Below are positions 30,001 to 33,298 of a DNA stretch of 34,606 nucleotides, piece by piece. Source of the DNA: Pseudocitrobacter vendiensis. GTDB lineage: Bacteria > Pseudomonadota > Gammaproteobacteria > Enterobacterales > Enterobacteriaceae. The DNA lies in assembly GCF_943590815.1 (NCBI RefSeq), contig NZ_CALSBS010000038.1, positions 1 to 34,606 of the forward strand. Direction: 5' to 3'. Position numbers and translations under genes: made by a program. The notes beneath the pieces are model-generated. The model had not been told where the DNA came from. It was given only the letters and a program-made list of their open reading frames with translations, and did no database searches. How positions within the stretch are numbered: the first letter of the stretch is position 1; each line of letters opens with the position of its first letter.

Positions 30001-30931
30001 GTCGTACAGCGCGGTGCTGCTGGCAAACGGTCAGCACTACGGTGGCGTTGAAAACTTCTCCCTTGATAACTCCGGCACATTGACGTCAGTTGCTAACGTT
30101 AATAGTACCTGGGCCGGGTTGAAAGCGGTGGAGAAAAACCACGCTTACGTCCTGACTGCTGAAAACGGCGATAAAGCGGCCGACAGTGCGCTGGCGGCTG
30201 ATGACAATGGTAACACCACCGGGATTCTGGGCACGGGCTACAACGACACGCTGTATGCGACAGCAGGCACGCATGTCTATAACGGCGCGGGCGGCAGCGT
30301 GGTGGTCTCCGATGAAAACGTCTGGAGTTCGACAGGCGGTATGGACATCGTTGACTACAAACTGGCGGGTGATACGGCGCTGAAGGTTGACCTGAGTAAC
30401 GCCAGTGCCCAGGAAACCGGCTTCGGCAAAGCGACCTTCGTCAATATTGAAGGTATCGCGGGCGGTGGCGGCAACGATGTGTTTACCGGTAGCACCGGCG
30501 ATAACATTTTCGAAGGCCGTGGCGGTGACGACACCTTCAACATCGGCAACGGTGGTCAGGACACGCTGCTCTACAAACTGCTCAATGGTAGTGACGCCAC
30601 CGGCGGCAACGGTAGCGATGTGGTGAAAGGCTTCACGCTCGGTACCTGGGAAGGGACGGCGGACTCGGATCGCATCGACCTCAGCGACCTGTTGCAGGGC
30701 AGTGGCTACACCGCCAATGAAAGCGCGCACTACATCAATGGCATTGCGCAGATGGACGATCCGAACAGCGAACTGTTGAGCTATCTGAAAGTCACCACGG
30801 ATGGCAGCAACACGCTGATTCAGGTTGACCTGACCGGGCAGGGCGGCGATTACACCACGCTGGTGACGCTGAACGGCGTTCAGACCGACCTCGCGACGCT
30901 GCTGGCAAACCATCAGTTAATTGTAGGCTAA
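5636..30931 (+). CDS. giant BapA/SiiE-like type I secreted adhesin, 8,431 residues
   Basis: This is one open frame of 25,296 bp with no internal stop, starting at GTG 5636 behind AAAGGAG. Order of parts: BapA-type prefix (residues 1 to about 130), glycine-rich hydrophobic segment (134-152), a single Ig-like domain (about 163-271), 67 Ig-like domains (272-6991), four longer Ig-like repeats (about 6992-7410), two further beta domains, six calcium loops of the FG-GAP/VCBS type (7683-8038), and a C-terminal type I secretion signal with GGGGNDVF and GRGGDDTF nonapeptides. The family forms non-covalently retained surface rods for cell contact or biofilm, exported C-terminus first. I know SiiE as 5,559 residues with 53 Ig domains, so this protein is about half as long again. 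Cysteine is very rare. I see no LapG-type cleavage site in the prefix and no lapD or lapG gene in the window. The ligand is unknown. The Ig array has a six-domain super-repeat. Confidence 0.95.
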   Translation: MSKTINIIARKTASKTVLNSEGNLSILLTEPSVVQIQGAPANVERYVRQGKDLLIYMKDGSVIRCSNYFSSFGEEDGKQSELVFMDDNQQLTHITFAETGESLGMGQVVLTPQATPIASIEPFIEQSALDNLPWGWIAGGVLLGGGVGALLANDSGGGHKTTVIDNTKPVETAKPSFVVSDDQGDKQGVLSSNALTDDTTPTFSGTGQPGSTIQIKDASGNTVASAMVSSDGTWKVTLPTQNAGKHTWSVVQIDGSKTTDGGKITLEVVTAKASITADTVSGDNVVNATEAASAVIVSGQSKELAAGTTLTVTLNGKTYTTEVGTNGSWQVSVPSADIGKLAQGTHQVKVTGTDSTGNIITGEQTLMVDTRAPNTTIGKLTDDNVLNSGELASAQSLSGTTDAEEGQTVTVNIGGKNWTTTVQAGGKWQISIDADALATLPQGANAITVTVSDKAGNETTTTGSVTISSVGPALSVDSLTSDNVLNAQEQSEVQILSGTTDAAPGSKVEVTINGTTIIGAISSDGKWSAPLTPSLISQLEQGQHTVKITITDAAGNVSSGDHTFTMAAEAPVIQIDDINGAQTLNADSVSQPLTISGTTNLALGTELTVTLNGQAYQSTVESAQGGGNCWSVIVPVEDLVSLDNTTYSVTVAGTNAIGNAVENSGKLVVDTLSPVVTLNTVAGDNLLGVDDVAQSQYITGSVSYAKPGDTVAVSLNGILLGNATVKSDLSWEMEVTSAQLHALGDTEVNITATVTNFSGNSATTHGAFVISANLPGLGVDIVSGDDIINAIELNQSLTISGTSSHIQTDTTVQLEINGQQFTAQIGPGGRWQTGISSDQLKSLVEGQDSLTINVSANDGFNEATGSHGVTVDLNPVAVSINPATGDDMINAAEKGAGISLEGLTQNVEAGQTVVIRIGGATLTATVEDDGRWHCDVPASVLSNLADGAADIQVSVTNTSGNTASSGRQVTVDTQPPSVSIDSLTDDNILNAAEANHATGQILSGITSAEPGQTVSVRLNGKLYSAEVADNGTWSVTVPSADLTALGQGAQSVTVTVLDRAGNSSTTSQDILVDTLAPTVSIDAFTADNVINQGEHQLAQVISGSSTGGVAGDSVTVTLYYGTGSDAPKETFTTVLDAAGRWSIGVAADKIQALTAGDAKITASITDKAGNTGESENVFSVSLAAPEIAIDSGVASDDVINAIEKGQSLAMSGTSNQPGRQITVTLNGREYQTTADAQGDWSVTISPADLAALGEAQYIISASVTDSAGNSTSTSHNVVVDTAAPQVVIRGLDGNADGVINANELSTGQVLKGNVVNAEPDSKVTVTVGGITKIATVDNNGEWQIALTADELTALGDGVLNFTAEVTNAHGNRGVGEYQAEIDANIPGIRIDTVAGDDVVNLIEHGAAVTIGGTVSGVNAGAKVIVTVNDKDYSTRLNDDGTWSVTVSAEDVARWPNTEVKINASVDDLAGNTGSWQHTIDVDLDAVAISIESVTADNVINATEQGQPLILKGTTERVEPGQTVTILFGGHQYTTTVDENGDWRYTLSPSDMASLREGDATVQVSVSNQNGNQAQSAQDYRVDLSAPTIVMDAVTGDNVINAAEATAGFTFEGQSNAEPGQKGQVSWNGKSYDIAIQADGRWSVTVDAADAALMPQGAQQVTVTLADKAGNSTTITQTLLVDTQAPVVTIDNVGGSDNTLNSTEHRQSQIISGSVTGASAGDIVTVTVGTGVDAWSITTVLDAAGRWSVGMPADIVSGLIEGEHTVSVAVKDTAGNTGKGNHDFEVALTAPDITIDAVENNGVINAQMRGEGITITGTSNQYGVDITLTLNGQNYTVTTDEKNGHWEVDLSPADLALLGEAGYTLVASVTDAAGNTASANQTILVDTAAPVLIIDGLQNNNDDVINENELAAGQKLTGSTQNVEADSKVIITIGGQDHEAVVGADGRWELDLSQLMLEELGDGRLTATASVSNEHGNSTQSQYQFTIDIDKPGIRIDTVSGDDVINIIEHQQDLLISGTAQGAEAGADVIVTVNGVQHTTTLHADGSWSVNVGAQEVSGWNSSEVTIGASVANINGNQSAIEHKVELDLSKAAITIDPVTADDVLNVKERGEPLSLGGAVSGIEDGQHVTVTFAGHRYDVEVVGGRWALEVAAVDMGSLKEGDASISVSTSNINGNSASAERQFTVDSTPPTLSINTVEADNQVNALEAGAGFDISGTTNAEVGQTVSVKWLGENYTADVKADGTWRVHVDAVKDVTTLAQGLQTVEVSVEDKAGNSTSQTHSVNVDTLVPELTLTPVTGDNKLNATELKQAQIISGTCLNAEPGAVVTVTFNNKSYTTVLDDNGNWQLGVPPAGDLIAGDYPLVVTVTDSAGNIDTLTSIVQVVLDLPLIAINQVAVDDVVNDAEKAAGITITGSSSQPGRDILVNLNGRDYTVQADTYGDWQVTVSPADLAALGEASYTITASVTDETGNHQSASRPITVDTSSPQVTITPLAGDDVINLEESGQDQFISGTAKNAEVGSKVVVTLGGQTFETTVATGGVWTVTIPKDTFSAFGDGPLTATATVTNGRGNSGSADYELSVDTGVPGLRIDTVAGDDVINILEAQSDVTISGTSTGVPKGHDVTVTLTGMRDGVVETTTYTTQVNADGRWSVIVPESDVSRWQNGELSIVASAENVSGNAGSSFGHLAQVDLNAVAISIDPVTDDNVINAEERTDGITLTGKTSGVEAGQTVTVTLAGHQYQAAVEGDGSWRVDVPATDLASLRDGSASVQVSVSNVNGNQADAGRQYEVDVTAPVLSVSAVAGDNVINLVEAEGGFVVSGFSDAEQGQTVQVEWNDAWFSGTVAENGAWSITLPAAQSALSQGLLELTLKVSDQAGNETTITTEVNVDTLPPVITVDKITSDNILNATEHGQAQIISGTCSNAEAGAIVTVTIDGKNYTTALNNEGKWSIGLPASAVSALSEGSNPLVVTVSDKAGNQGHLDSAINVNTALPNIAINTVTSDDIINLNEKGQDLAITGTSNQPNQTITVTLNGVLYTTVANSDGDWTVNVPPSALSDLGEASYTVTASVTDSLGNHNTANHDVLVDTTLPLLTIDTIAGDNVINDDEIKTEQTISGRVVNAEAGQKVHIDIGLSEPLEALVQANGTWSVNVSADTLQSIGYGDLTVKAWVDNQNGNRGEASREILLDVSYPSIRVDTVAGDDVINAIELGHSLVLSGTSTGLDNLKGLIIAINGVRYDAALDTNGNWQLLFSPQTMQTWPEGPLVIAVSGTNASGNVQNIAHTVEVDTQAVAVSVNTLFTDDRLNATEQGAPQTLTGETRGVESGRDVIITLNGKQYTATVTDGAWSLTLSDTDLGALRDGQTTVQVSVSNAHGNTASAERQFVVDTESPMLTLNTIAGDNIINSTEATAGVTLSGTTNAEVGQTVTVSVGNQTLGTALVLAGGVWSLVVDASTLNTLGQGSHDLTIVVTDRAGNSTSLDHGVLIDTASPTITIDSLTTDNVLNATEAGQAQVISGSSAGAAAGDKVVVTLGDNTYSTIVDGSGRWSVGVKASDLAALDDGEHVIEVAITDAAGNVGTGSFPFAIDTAAPLLTIGMIAENDLLSSDERSTDLTVSGTSDILAAGVQVTVRLNGKTYYGVTEANGNWSAIVPKEDLPALMDNHQYDVSVSATDAAGNTGSASRQLDIQVSLPRITIDAIADDDVVNNTEAQDGITLTGSTDVAVTAVTVTIGGQTFTGDQVVLTDGGTRWSLALDAETLAGLGDGALTVNVTATDANNNQGAAEREMTIDASLPGIRFNTVAGDDIINAAELNQSLWVSGTSEHIAKGTKFTLTLKNGDSEIFSSDDVMIGNDGRWIIEIPAQYVSSMNDGTAILTASGANISGNMIAVSHEVAVVTAGPAIAIDAFSDDNIINASEAATGYVLSGTSVGAELDNEVVVYVGGQRLTTTIQADGTWEVPVNSVVFAAIKEGSVAVEASVTNTQGNSASASGTFVLDTAPPTLSVNPLTADNVINASEAKVEQVLSGYTNAGEGQIVTVNFGSDSVQAEVKADGTWEVNIPSTAFSSNGTVQFDVSVSDVAGNPTQMQHTVEVDTVIPQVTVNLLTGDNIINATEKGQALVIDGGSTDSAAGDMVIVTLNGVEYHTVVDSNGEWRVGIPASEVAKLSEGDNNVTVVIADRAGNEQTVPHDFTVNTGKPQLDIDTLAEDGVLNATEKGQPLTISGTSDLSENTEVLVTLAGLSYTTKTDSDGKWSVEVSPADLATLGEANYTVSASAVASDGNNVTTTEPLLVDTKAPVVTVSIIAADDIINTTEAQGSVLIGGSVTGAASGDRVVVTLSGLDAKTTTVDAGGNWSISLTPAELATLGDGPLTAEVAVTNGHGNVGSGSRDFTLDTGVPGIRIDALTGDNILNIAELALDVWVTGMTYGVEPGAMVNVTIGAESWQTTVNPDGSWAFSVPPSETGGWSDEITVTASVLDNSGNSAAIKQDVQIDKAPVSVAMDVVTIDNVLNAAEKAGVVTLSGTTSGIENGQVVTITVGNKQFTATVNDNAWSTTVPAGSLSALRDGEVTVQLSVSTASGNKATNSHTFDVDTHAPVLAIDPVTADNILNGTELSQPLTLTGTSDAIGQTLTLTLNGKQHTTTVGSDGRWSMSVSAGDLDGMSEGLNDITLVITDAANNRTESTHSVLVDTVAPTPTINTVAGDDKINITELGQALVISGGATNGATGDKVSVELNGKPYTTQLDANGNWSVGIPAADMAALESIRYEIDVTVTDSAGNSQSLQHTIDVDTGIPTLRFDTLSTDGVLNAIEQMQPLEISGTSSLAENTVITVTLNGMNYLTTVGAGGVWSVSVPADALAKLGEAEYTLTASAAGDTGNSVTDTTSLLVDTRAPTVTILPVSEDDIIGMTEMAGVVTINGTVSGAAENDVVTVIIAGQSHTTNVKSDGTWTVALDAGELSALGGGPLTITASVTNGHGNIGSGQHGIMLDSTEPGIRIDSVTADNTLNLAERASDLVISGTTTDVATGSIVTVSVNGTAVGTAATRADGSWLLQLTPDQMESWSGASITVNASVANVSGNVAAINETVALDLRETSVSINPVTADNVVNATEKSGEIVLTGDTTNIDNGRTVTVTVNGKQFTGTVQDNAWSVTLDAGALNGLRDGDAVVQVSVSNASGNSTSNSLNFVIDTTAPTVFIDAVTADNVLNSTEASGEVTVSGTTTAEVGQTVTVNIGGVEQTALVTAGGIWTAIFAAGALSNLAQGLTTINVSVSDKAGNPASGNHTFLIDTQAPTVAVNDLTADNIINAAEKGQALVISGTTVNANVGDTVVVEFNGKPYTTQVDASGTWRIGVTAEDMATLANGSGELTVTITDSAGNSSSATKAFEVDLGVPTLTFDDIAEDNVLNAIERGTDLVISGKSSGLAEGSIVTVTLGGREYTAQTDNSGNWSLSVAPSDLALLGDAGYTVSASASSANGNPVSGSTQLQVDTRLPVVHIDLVAGDDVINVSEAGQNLTIAGSVSGAAPGDRVQVIVAGKTHTATVEANGLWSVTVESSDVAGFGDGPLTINASVENAHGNTGSDSRDIAVNTGTPGIRFDTVAGDDVINSIEQGQALAVTGTSSGLAENAIVTLTDGQGGSWTGNVNADGSWTVSVPQNIVAGWNAGTVQLSATAENTAGTSSTMDHQVTVDVAPVAITINALTADNVLNAIERGEALTVSGATSNVESGQTVTVMLAGKAWTAQVQDDGSWQFSVPAGALNALRDGAANATASVTNQHGNSASTEWAFSVDASAPTLTIAAVTADNVLNKAEIEGVVTLSGTTSAEAGQSVTVLINGQSYGGPVTVDSDGNWSLTLTSGALEGLQSGSASVTVSVTDKAGNSTTATHQLTVDTVAPTVTIDMISGDDIINAAEQNQALVVTGSSVGGTTGDSVRVEVGGNDYITQLDAQGRWSVGIPAADMQALDAGQQSVNVSITDSAGNTGNASRPVVVDNGQPWLSFGAIAGDNVLNAIEQGVNLTLNGTSDGLAAETWVTVTLNGKEYRTQIDTSGNWSLEVTPADLALIGDGTYTVTANASSEAGNPAAGSAQLVVDTRAPTVTINTITDDNILNKDESALEIVVSGKVSGAAENDIVYVLLAGKTYEATVDASLNWQTTIPAGELSAVGDGALTITASVTNSHGNLGSAQHDFMVDYNEPGIRFDIVAGDDVINLSEHNQALVVKGSSEDLPVGTKVTLVIGTNTYSGVVAADGSWSVGIDADDVKTWSEGKLEMTASASSAAGNPVEISHEVTVDLAPVSVSVNNVTDDNVLNALEMKQDLTLSGTTTGVEQGQTVTLTFGGNVYTTTVGADGTWSQVIPAAALSALRDGTAQLSVEVTNKVGNPASTSHEYQVDTTAPHITLNPVTADNVINIAEAEAGVAVTGATDAPVGTTVTLTLNGVDYRGSVLADGTWQVDMSPEALATLASGQYTCTVTIADTAGNPASVSQTVTIDTLPPDVSFDTTAGDDVINLAEHGQALVVSGTTTGTVAGNTVTVTVGDYTVSTVVDANGKWSIGVPADIVSALNNGTVDISATVTDSAGNATTQGKVVTVNTSNILLTLDTPAVDGVLNASEQGKALTLKGSSSGLPEGSEVTITLNGKHYTATVTGDRWTTTIPATDLGLLTDGQRYTISVSAQDSAGNIGQAGQTLLVDTTPPEIIIAPVSGDGMLNAAEHGQALVISGTTTAEAGRTLTLTVNGNSYTATVNADGSWQTTVPKADVAQMGNGTIQVDAMVSDASGNLGSSSETFVVDTVPPVVTINVVAGDDLVNSPEQLVAQTVSGKAEGAAGQTITVELAGRTYTAKVAADETWKVTVPALDFVGLVDGKYTITASVKDAAGNTGSGKHEVTLSGEKPVIAINTVAQDDVINAAERGQSLTISGTTTAPQGQKVVVTLNNVTYETTVQAGGIWSVLVGAVALMALTDGNAYEIKASVTNAIGNSGESVHGISVDLTPPQMSISIDSLTSDSGLASNDFITNVGNIVLNGSLGATLGVGDKAQISLDGGISWIDLVVNGTQWSYEDGSTLADGTHNYQVRVVDQAGNVGATDSQNVVLDRVAPDASQNIIIDRISSDTGIADDDFITHSTTYSLEGRLGAVLNTGEHLQIRVNGGAWVELEVNGTDWIYANDKALADGTYAYQLRVIDDAGNVGQTASKTVTVDTVRPDMANQVTITHISDDSGLSDSDFITNDKTLTIHGSLVSTLQPGEYVQISMDGGVTWVNTIAIGTSWYYNDTQVLEDGNHDYWVRVVDAAGNVGTTDSATVTIDTVKPDDTKTITVDSISDDTGYSDSDFLTNDTSITLYGTLGAELSADERAQISLDGGKTWIDVVVNGTNWRYIDTRELDDGENLYQLRVVDNAGNVGQTTQQIVTVDTNAPGGVTKVVGYIDNTGSDIGNFGANTVTDERLPVLRGTLLETLKTGEFVRVYDSNGDYLGRASVTGTEWTFALTEPLRDGQTYGYQAAVVDAAGNEGTLSEVMNFTVELPITINIQDTLDTTPIISGTLNFNRYADEYLEVTIAGTTYSSRTGDVVIEPNKNSWYVQLKDLHALNVDTYDVSAVLFNKDGQEISRDKTGSELTVSAAPVISFSSTAATSSDSGTAMTLDEDGTWRILSNSTIFTQNGTTSSTLGSFNSVSLSGTDRQQSSSFIDFDRDGLMDLLGSDTEYGNGQQSFKYNSDGTYTTFQVGSYGVSGQTNDGNANTYSWWAGVIGIDFNGDGYVDVAYGDGTPNDSEARGGYDSQLVMNTDGTILGFDKTGAYVYTSTTQDGVASTNNNNAQPSRELSGVDLNNDGYVDLAYHGTGGSNTTSKGGSSSSDKRLVIVSNGVNDAGNMTLTNTQIVTDVFYGNTGTTANRFTTMMWADLNGDGFMDLFIGGLGGQGGSYGANSAIYYNDGKGNLTPASNGVGAGYSVQNFGDEISSMTSIAVDWNGDGKMDVIEIAGERGSTALGNANNIVALWTNQGTNVTTGQVNWSMPQTLLQNANLSSTYVSTGGLAIDLDYDGDRDLVVFRAQGGATAYVENKSVIKDGTSMILRLTDANGINVFYGNTVLLVDEATGKVVSSQIINPQGGVNMNDSTALVYFYGLDASKSYSAVLLANGQHYGGVENFSLDNSGTLTSVANVNSTWAGLKAVEKNHAYVLTAENGDKAADSALAADDNGNTTGILGTGYNDTLYATAGTHVYNGAGGSVVVSDENVWSSTGGMDIVDYKLAGDTALKVDLSNASAQETGFGKATFVNIEGIAGGGGNDVFTGSTGDNIFEGRGGDDTFNIGNGGQDTLLYKLLNGSDATGGNGSDVVKGFTLGTWEGTADSDRIDLSDLLQGSGYTANESAHYINGIAQMDDPNSELLSYLKVTTDGSNTLIQVDLTGQGGDYTTLVTLNGVQTDLATLLANHQLIVG
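6122..6448 (+). repeat. first Ig-like domain, distinct from the main array
   Basis: About residues 163-271. It has the Ig-like outline (DDTTPTFSGTGQPGSTI, then DGTWKVTLP) but lacks the DNVIN/E opening and the VDT closing motifs of the 67 later domains. It probably serves as the cap between the anchor and the rod. Confidence 0.6.
6449..26608 (+). repeat. 67 tandem Ig-like domains in a six-domain super-repeat
   Basis: Residues 272-6991, mean period 100.3 residues. Nearly every domain reads: an opening D-[DN]-x-[IVL]-N-x-x-E motif, SGT or a variant, a GQ-x-VTV strand, an LNGK-x-YTT strand, a DG-x-W strand, an LxxLxxG helix or turn, an AGN or GN motif and a closing VDT. I counted 67 openings. 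The domains fall into six classes that recur in fixed order A-B-C-D-E-F. Class A opens PGIRIDTVAGDD and has a Trp near its end; its conserved proline codon starts at 7958, 9791, 11606, 13391, 15209, 17015, 18824, 20609, 22406 and 24212, that is spacings of 611, 605, 595, 606, 602, 603, 595, 599 and 602 residues. Class B ends LRDG...VQVSVSN; E carries LGEA-YT; F carries LGDG-LT then NGHGN. The Asp residues at domain junctions probably bind calcium, as in SiiE. Confidence 0.92.
26609..27866 (+). repeat. four longer Ig-like repeats distal to the main array
   Basis: A second repeat family, each about 105 residues. The shared opening is SDSGLASNDFITN or a variant (TGIADDDFITH, SGLSDSDFITN, TGYSDSDFLTN). 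The DF aspartates are residues 7009, 7115, 7220 and 7326, spacings 106, 105 and 106. Each continues with GSLGATL-like, AQISLDGG-W, VNGT-W, LADGTHNYQVRVVD and AGNVG motifs. These domains resemble those found near the C-terminus of other large adhesins and lead into the tip region. Confidence 0.85.
27867..28498 (+). other. two beta-rich linker domains before the adhesin tip
   Basis: The first (to about 28190) is a divergent Ig-like domain with TVTDERLPVLRGTLLE, LKTGEFVRVYDSNG and YQAAVVDAAGNEG, related to the four repeats before it. The second (about 28190-28498) opens TINIQDTLDTTPIISGTL and contains NRYADEYLEVTIAGTTYSS; it is Ig-like in length but lacks the AGN motif. Both are single copies. 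Confidence 0.55.
28499..29770 (+). other. FG-GAP/VCBS calcium-loop region, probable beta-propeller tip
   Basis: Six DxDxDGxxD loops lie at residues 7683 (DFDRDGLMD), 7746 (DFNGDGYVD), 7820 (DLNNDGYVD), 7895 (DLNGDGFMD), 7960 (DWNGDGKMD) and 8030 (DLDYDGDRD). Spacings are 63, 74, 75, 65 and 70 residues. This is the blade period of integrin-alpha-like FG-GAP/VCBS propellers, in which such loops bind calcium. Six loops fit a six- or seven-bladed propeller with one blade lacking the loop. As the only large non-Ig module near the exported end, it is the leading candidate for ligand binding. Sampled rows here are 45-48% G+C, lower than the Ig array. Confidence 0.75.
30200..30931 (+). other. C-terminal type I secretion signal with RTX-like nonapeptides
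   Basis: The last ~240 residues contain ILGTGYNDTLYA, then GGGGNDVFTG and GRGGDDTFNI nonapeptide-like calcium motifs. Next comes the usual C-terminal block of large type I adhesins: DVVKGFTLG, DRIDLSDLL, an acidic stretch, DGSNTLIQVDLTGQ, YTTLVTLNGV and LATLLANHQLIVG at the very end. The exporter recognises this uncleaved signal, so the protein leaves C-terminus first. Confidence 0.88.
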
Positions 30932-30940
30932 CCCTTAACA

Positions 30941-30969
30941 GACCCGTCCGCCGTGTGCGGCGGGTCTTT
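30941..30969 (+). terminator. partial intrinsic terminator after the adhesin
   Basis: GACCCG-T-CCGC (30941-30951) pairs with GCGG-CGGGTC (30957-30966): ten base pairs with one bulged T and a 5-base loop, followed by only three T (30967-30969). It starts 10 bp after the adhesin stop. The stem is strong but the T-tract short, so partial read-through into the exporter genes is likely. It may set the adhesin:exporter ratio or protect the 3' end of the adhesin message. Confidence 0.7.
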
Positions 30970-31105
30970 GCAGTTCTTTTGGCCTGGCGGAGAAATCCTG
31001 TCAGGCGTTTTCGTATCTTTACAGCGTGGACGGGATAATGGTTGACGGTTTACCCGGACAAACCACTGGCTCATCCCGCCAGGCTGCCACAGGAAGTGAT
31101 ACACC

Positions 31106-33298
31106 ATGAGAACCCGAACCCAACACGAACCCTGGCTGCTGGCGCTGTTAAGCGTCGCCCGGCACTATCGCCTCGATTTTTCCGAGGAAAATGTGCGGGT
31201 TGCCGTGAACCAGGGCACAAACTACTCCGCCCGCGAAATCCAGGAAGACATCGCCCGTCAGCTCGGGCTTGGATTACGCTACACACCGCCCGATCTCTCG
31301 CTTATCGATCCGTGGCGATTGCCGTTGATTGCTGTACTGGATAATGAGGCTGTGGCAGTAATCTCGCGTATGGATGGCGAGGGCAATTTTATCCTGCTGA
31401 TGAGCGGCGACGGTGAACAGCAAACGGTGGTCAACCGCGATGAGCTGGCCTCCCGCCTGACGTCGCTGGCAGTGGCGAGGCCGCAGGACACCATTCCTGA
31501 CGTGCGTGTCGATGAGTACATCAAACCCTATAAGAAAAACTGGTTCTGGCAACTGGCGCTGAAAGACTGGCGGCGCTACAGCGATATTATGCTGGCGGCG
31601 CTGGTGGCGAACCTGCTGGCATTGAGCGGCATGATTTTTTCGATGCAGGTCTATGACCGCGTCGTGCCTTCTCAGTCCGAAGCCACGCTGTGGGTACTGT
31701 TTGGCGGCGTGATGCTCGCCATCATTTTTGAATTTACCATGCGTATGATCCGCGTGCATATCTCGGATGTGGTGGGAAAACGCGCCGATTTACGCATTTC
31801 TGACCGTGTATTCGCCCGTGCGCTGCGTCTGAAAAATAACGCCCGCTCCAAATCGACCGGAACGTTTATTTCCCAGTTGCGCGAACTGGAATCCGTGCGT
31901 GAGCTGATCACCTCCACCACCATCAGTACGGTGAGTGACATCCCGTTCTTCCTGCTGTTCGTCTTTATTCTGTGGATGATTGGCGGCCCGCTGGTGTTTG
32001 TGGTGCTGCTCGCGATTCCGCTGTTACTTATCCCCGGCATGTTGATCCAGAGGCCGCTATCGAGGCTGGCTAACGACGGCATGCGCGAAAGTGCGATCCG
32101 CAACGCCACGCTGGTTGAAGCGGTGCAGGGTATTGAAGATATCAAACTGCTGCGCGCCGAGCGTCGATTCCAGAACCAGTGGAACAACAGTAACGATGTC
32201 GCTGCGTCTATCAGCATGAAGCAACGCTGGCTCACGGGGTTGCTAATGACGTGGACACAGGAGGTGCAGTCGATTGTTTATGCGGTGGTCTTGCTGGTGG
32301 GCTGCTATCTGGTGATGAGCGGTGATATGACCACCGGTGCGCTGGTGGGGACCTCGATTCTGGCTTCGCGCACGATTGCGCCGCTGGCGCAGATCTCCGG
32401 CGTATTGTCGCGCTGGCAGGCGGCGAAAGTGGCGCGTAAAAGTCTCGATGAGTTGATGAAGCGCCCGGTCGATCAGCCGGAGCCGCGCGAGCGCGTGCAT
32501 CGTACCAATCTAAGCGGCCACTATCTGCTTGATAACGTCGGTTTTTACTACGATGAAGAGGAGAAGGTTAACGTCCTGACGATACCGAAGCTGGAGATAA
32601 AATCTGGTGAAAAAGTGGCGATTCTTGGACGAAATGGTTCAGGGAAAAGTACGCTGCTGCAACTGCTCGCCGGAATGCAGGACCCGCAGGCCGGAACAGT
32701 TTCACTGGATGATATCAGCCTGCCGTTGCTGGACGTTGCTGATGTGCGGCGTGACATGGCGTTTCTCAGCCAGAATGCGCGACTCTTTTTCGGCTCGGTA
32801 CGGGAAAACATCACGATGGGCAGGCCGCTGGCCTCCGACGATGATATCCACCGCGCGCTTACGATGAGCGGGGCGCTGGAGTTTGTTCGCCAGCAAAAAA
32901 ACGGCCTTAACTATCAGATACTGGAAGGTGGTTTTGGCCTCTCGGGTGGGCAGCGTCAGGCTCTGCTTCTGGCGCGCATGCTGATTACGCAGCCAAACAT
33001 TGTATTGATGGATGAGCCAACGGCCTGGCTGGATGAGATCAGTGAACAGCGGTTGATTGGTTATCTGGAGCAATGGATTGGGCGCCGCACCCTGGTGATC
33101 GCCACCCATCGGCTGGCGATCCTCCATCTGGTCGATCGCATTATCGTGCTGGACAAGGGCAAAGTGGTTATGGATGGCCCTCGCGATGTCATTCTCAAAC
33201 AGCAGAGTCCCGCTGAGGCAGCCACACAGGCGCAACCCGTCCGGCGTGCCACGCTGAATCGCTCAGCCGCTGACAGCAGCAAGGAGGAGACGATATGA
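31106..33298 (+). CDS. type I secretion ABC exporter (LapB/SiiF-like)
   Basis: This 730-residue inner-membrane protein powers adhesin export. Residues 1 to about 135 match the C39-peptidase position but contain no cysteine (and lack the usual His), so this is a C39-like substrate-docking domain that does not cleave. Membrane segments lie at roughly 160-182, 191-215, 277-320 (two) and 388-410. The nucleotide-binding domain has Walker A GRNGSGKST (508-516), Q-loop FLSQNARLF, signature LSGGQ (612-616), Walker B IVLMDE (Asp636, Glu637) and switch histidine H668 in ATHRL, so it should be catalytically active. The tail is a short polar extension. The ATG at 31106 has AGGAAG (31091-31096). It sits 174 bp after the adhesin gene, past a leaky hairpin, and is translationally coupled to the adaptor gene by an ATGA overlap. 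Confidence 0.93.
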   Translation: MRTRTQHEPWLLALLSVARHYRLDFSEENVRVAVNQGTNYSAREIQEDIARQLGLGLRYTPPDLSLIDPWRLPLIAVLDNEAVAVISRMDGEGNFILLMSGDGEQQTVVNRDELASRLTSLAVARPQDTIPDVRVDEYIKPYKKNWFWQLALKDWRRYSDIMLAALVANLLALSGMIFSMQVYDRVVPSQSEATLWVLFGGVMLAIIFEFTMRMIRVHISDVVGKRADLRISDRVFARALRLKNNARSKSTGTFISQLRELESVRELITSTTISTVSDIPFFLLFVFILWMIGGPLVFVVLLAIPLLLIPGMLIQRPLSRLANDGMRESAIRNATLVEAVQGIEDIKLLRAERRFQNQWNNSNDVAASISMKQRWLTGLLMTWTQEVQSIVYAVVLLVGCYLVMSGDMTTGALVGTSILASRTIAPLAQISGVLSRWQAAKVARKSLDELMKRPVDQPEPRERVHRTNLSGHYLLDNVGFYYDEEEKVNVLTIPKLEIKSGEKVAILGRNGSGKSTLLQLLAGMQDPQAGTVSLDDISLPLLDVADVRRDMAFLSQNARLFFGSVRENITMGRPLASDDDIHRALTMSGALEFVRQQKNGLNYQILEGGFGLSGGQRQALLLARMLITQPNIVLMDEPTAWLDEISEQRLIGYLEQWIGRRTLVIATHRLAILHLVDRIIVLDKGKVVMDGPRDVILKQQSPAEAATQAQPVRRATLNRSAADSSKEETI

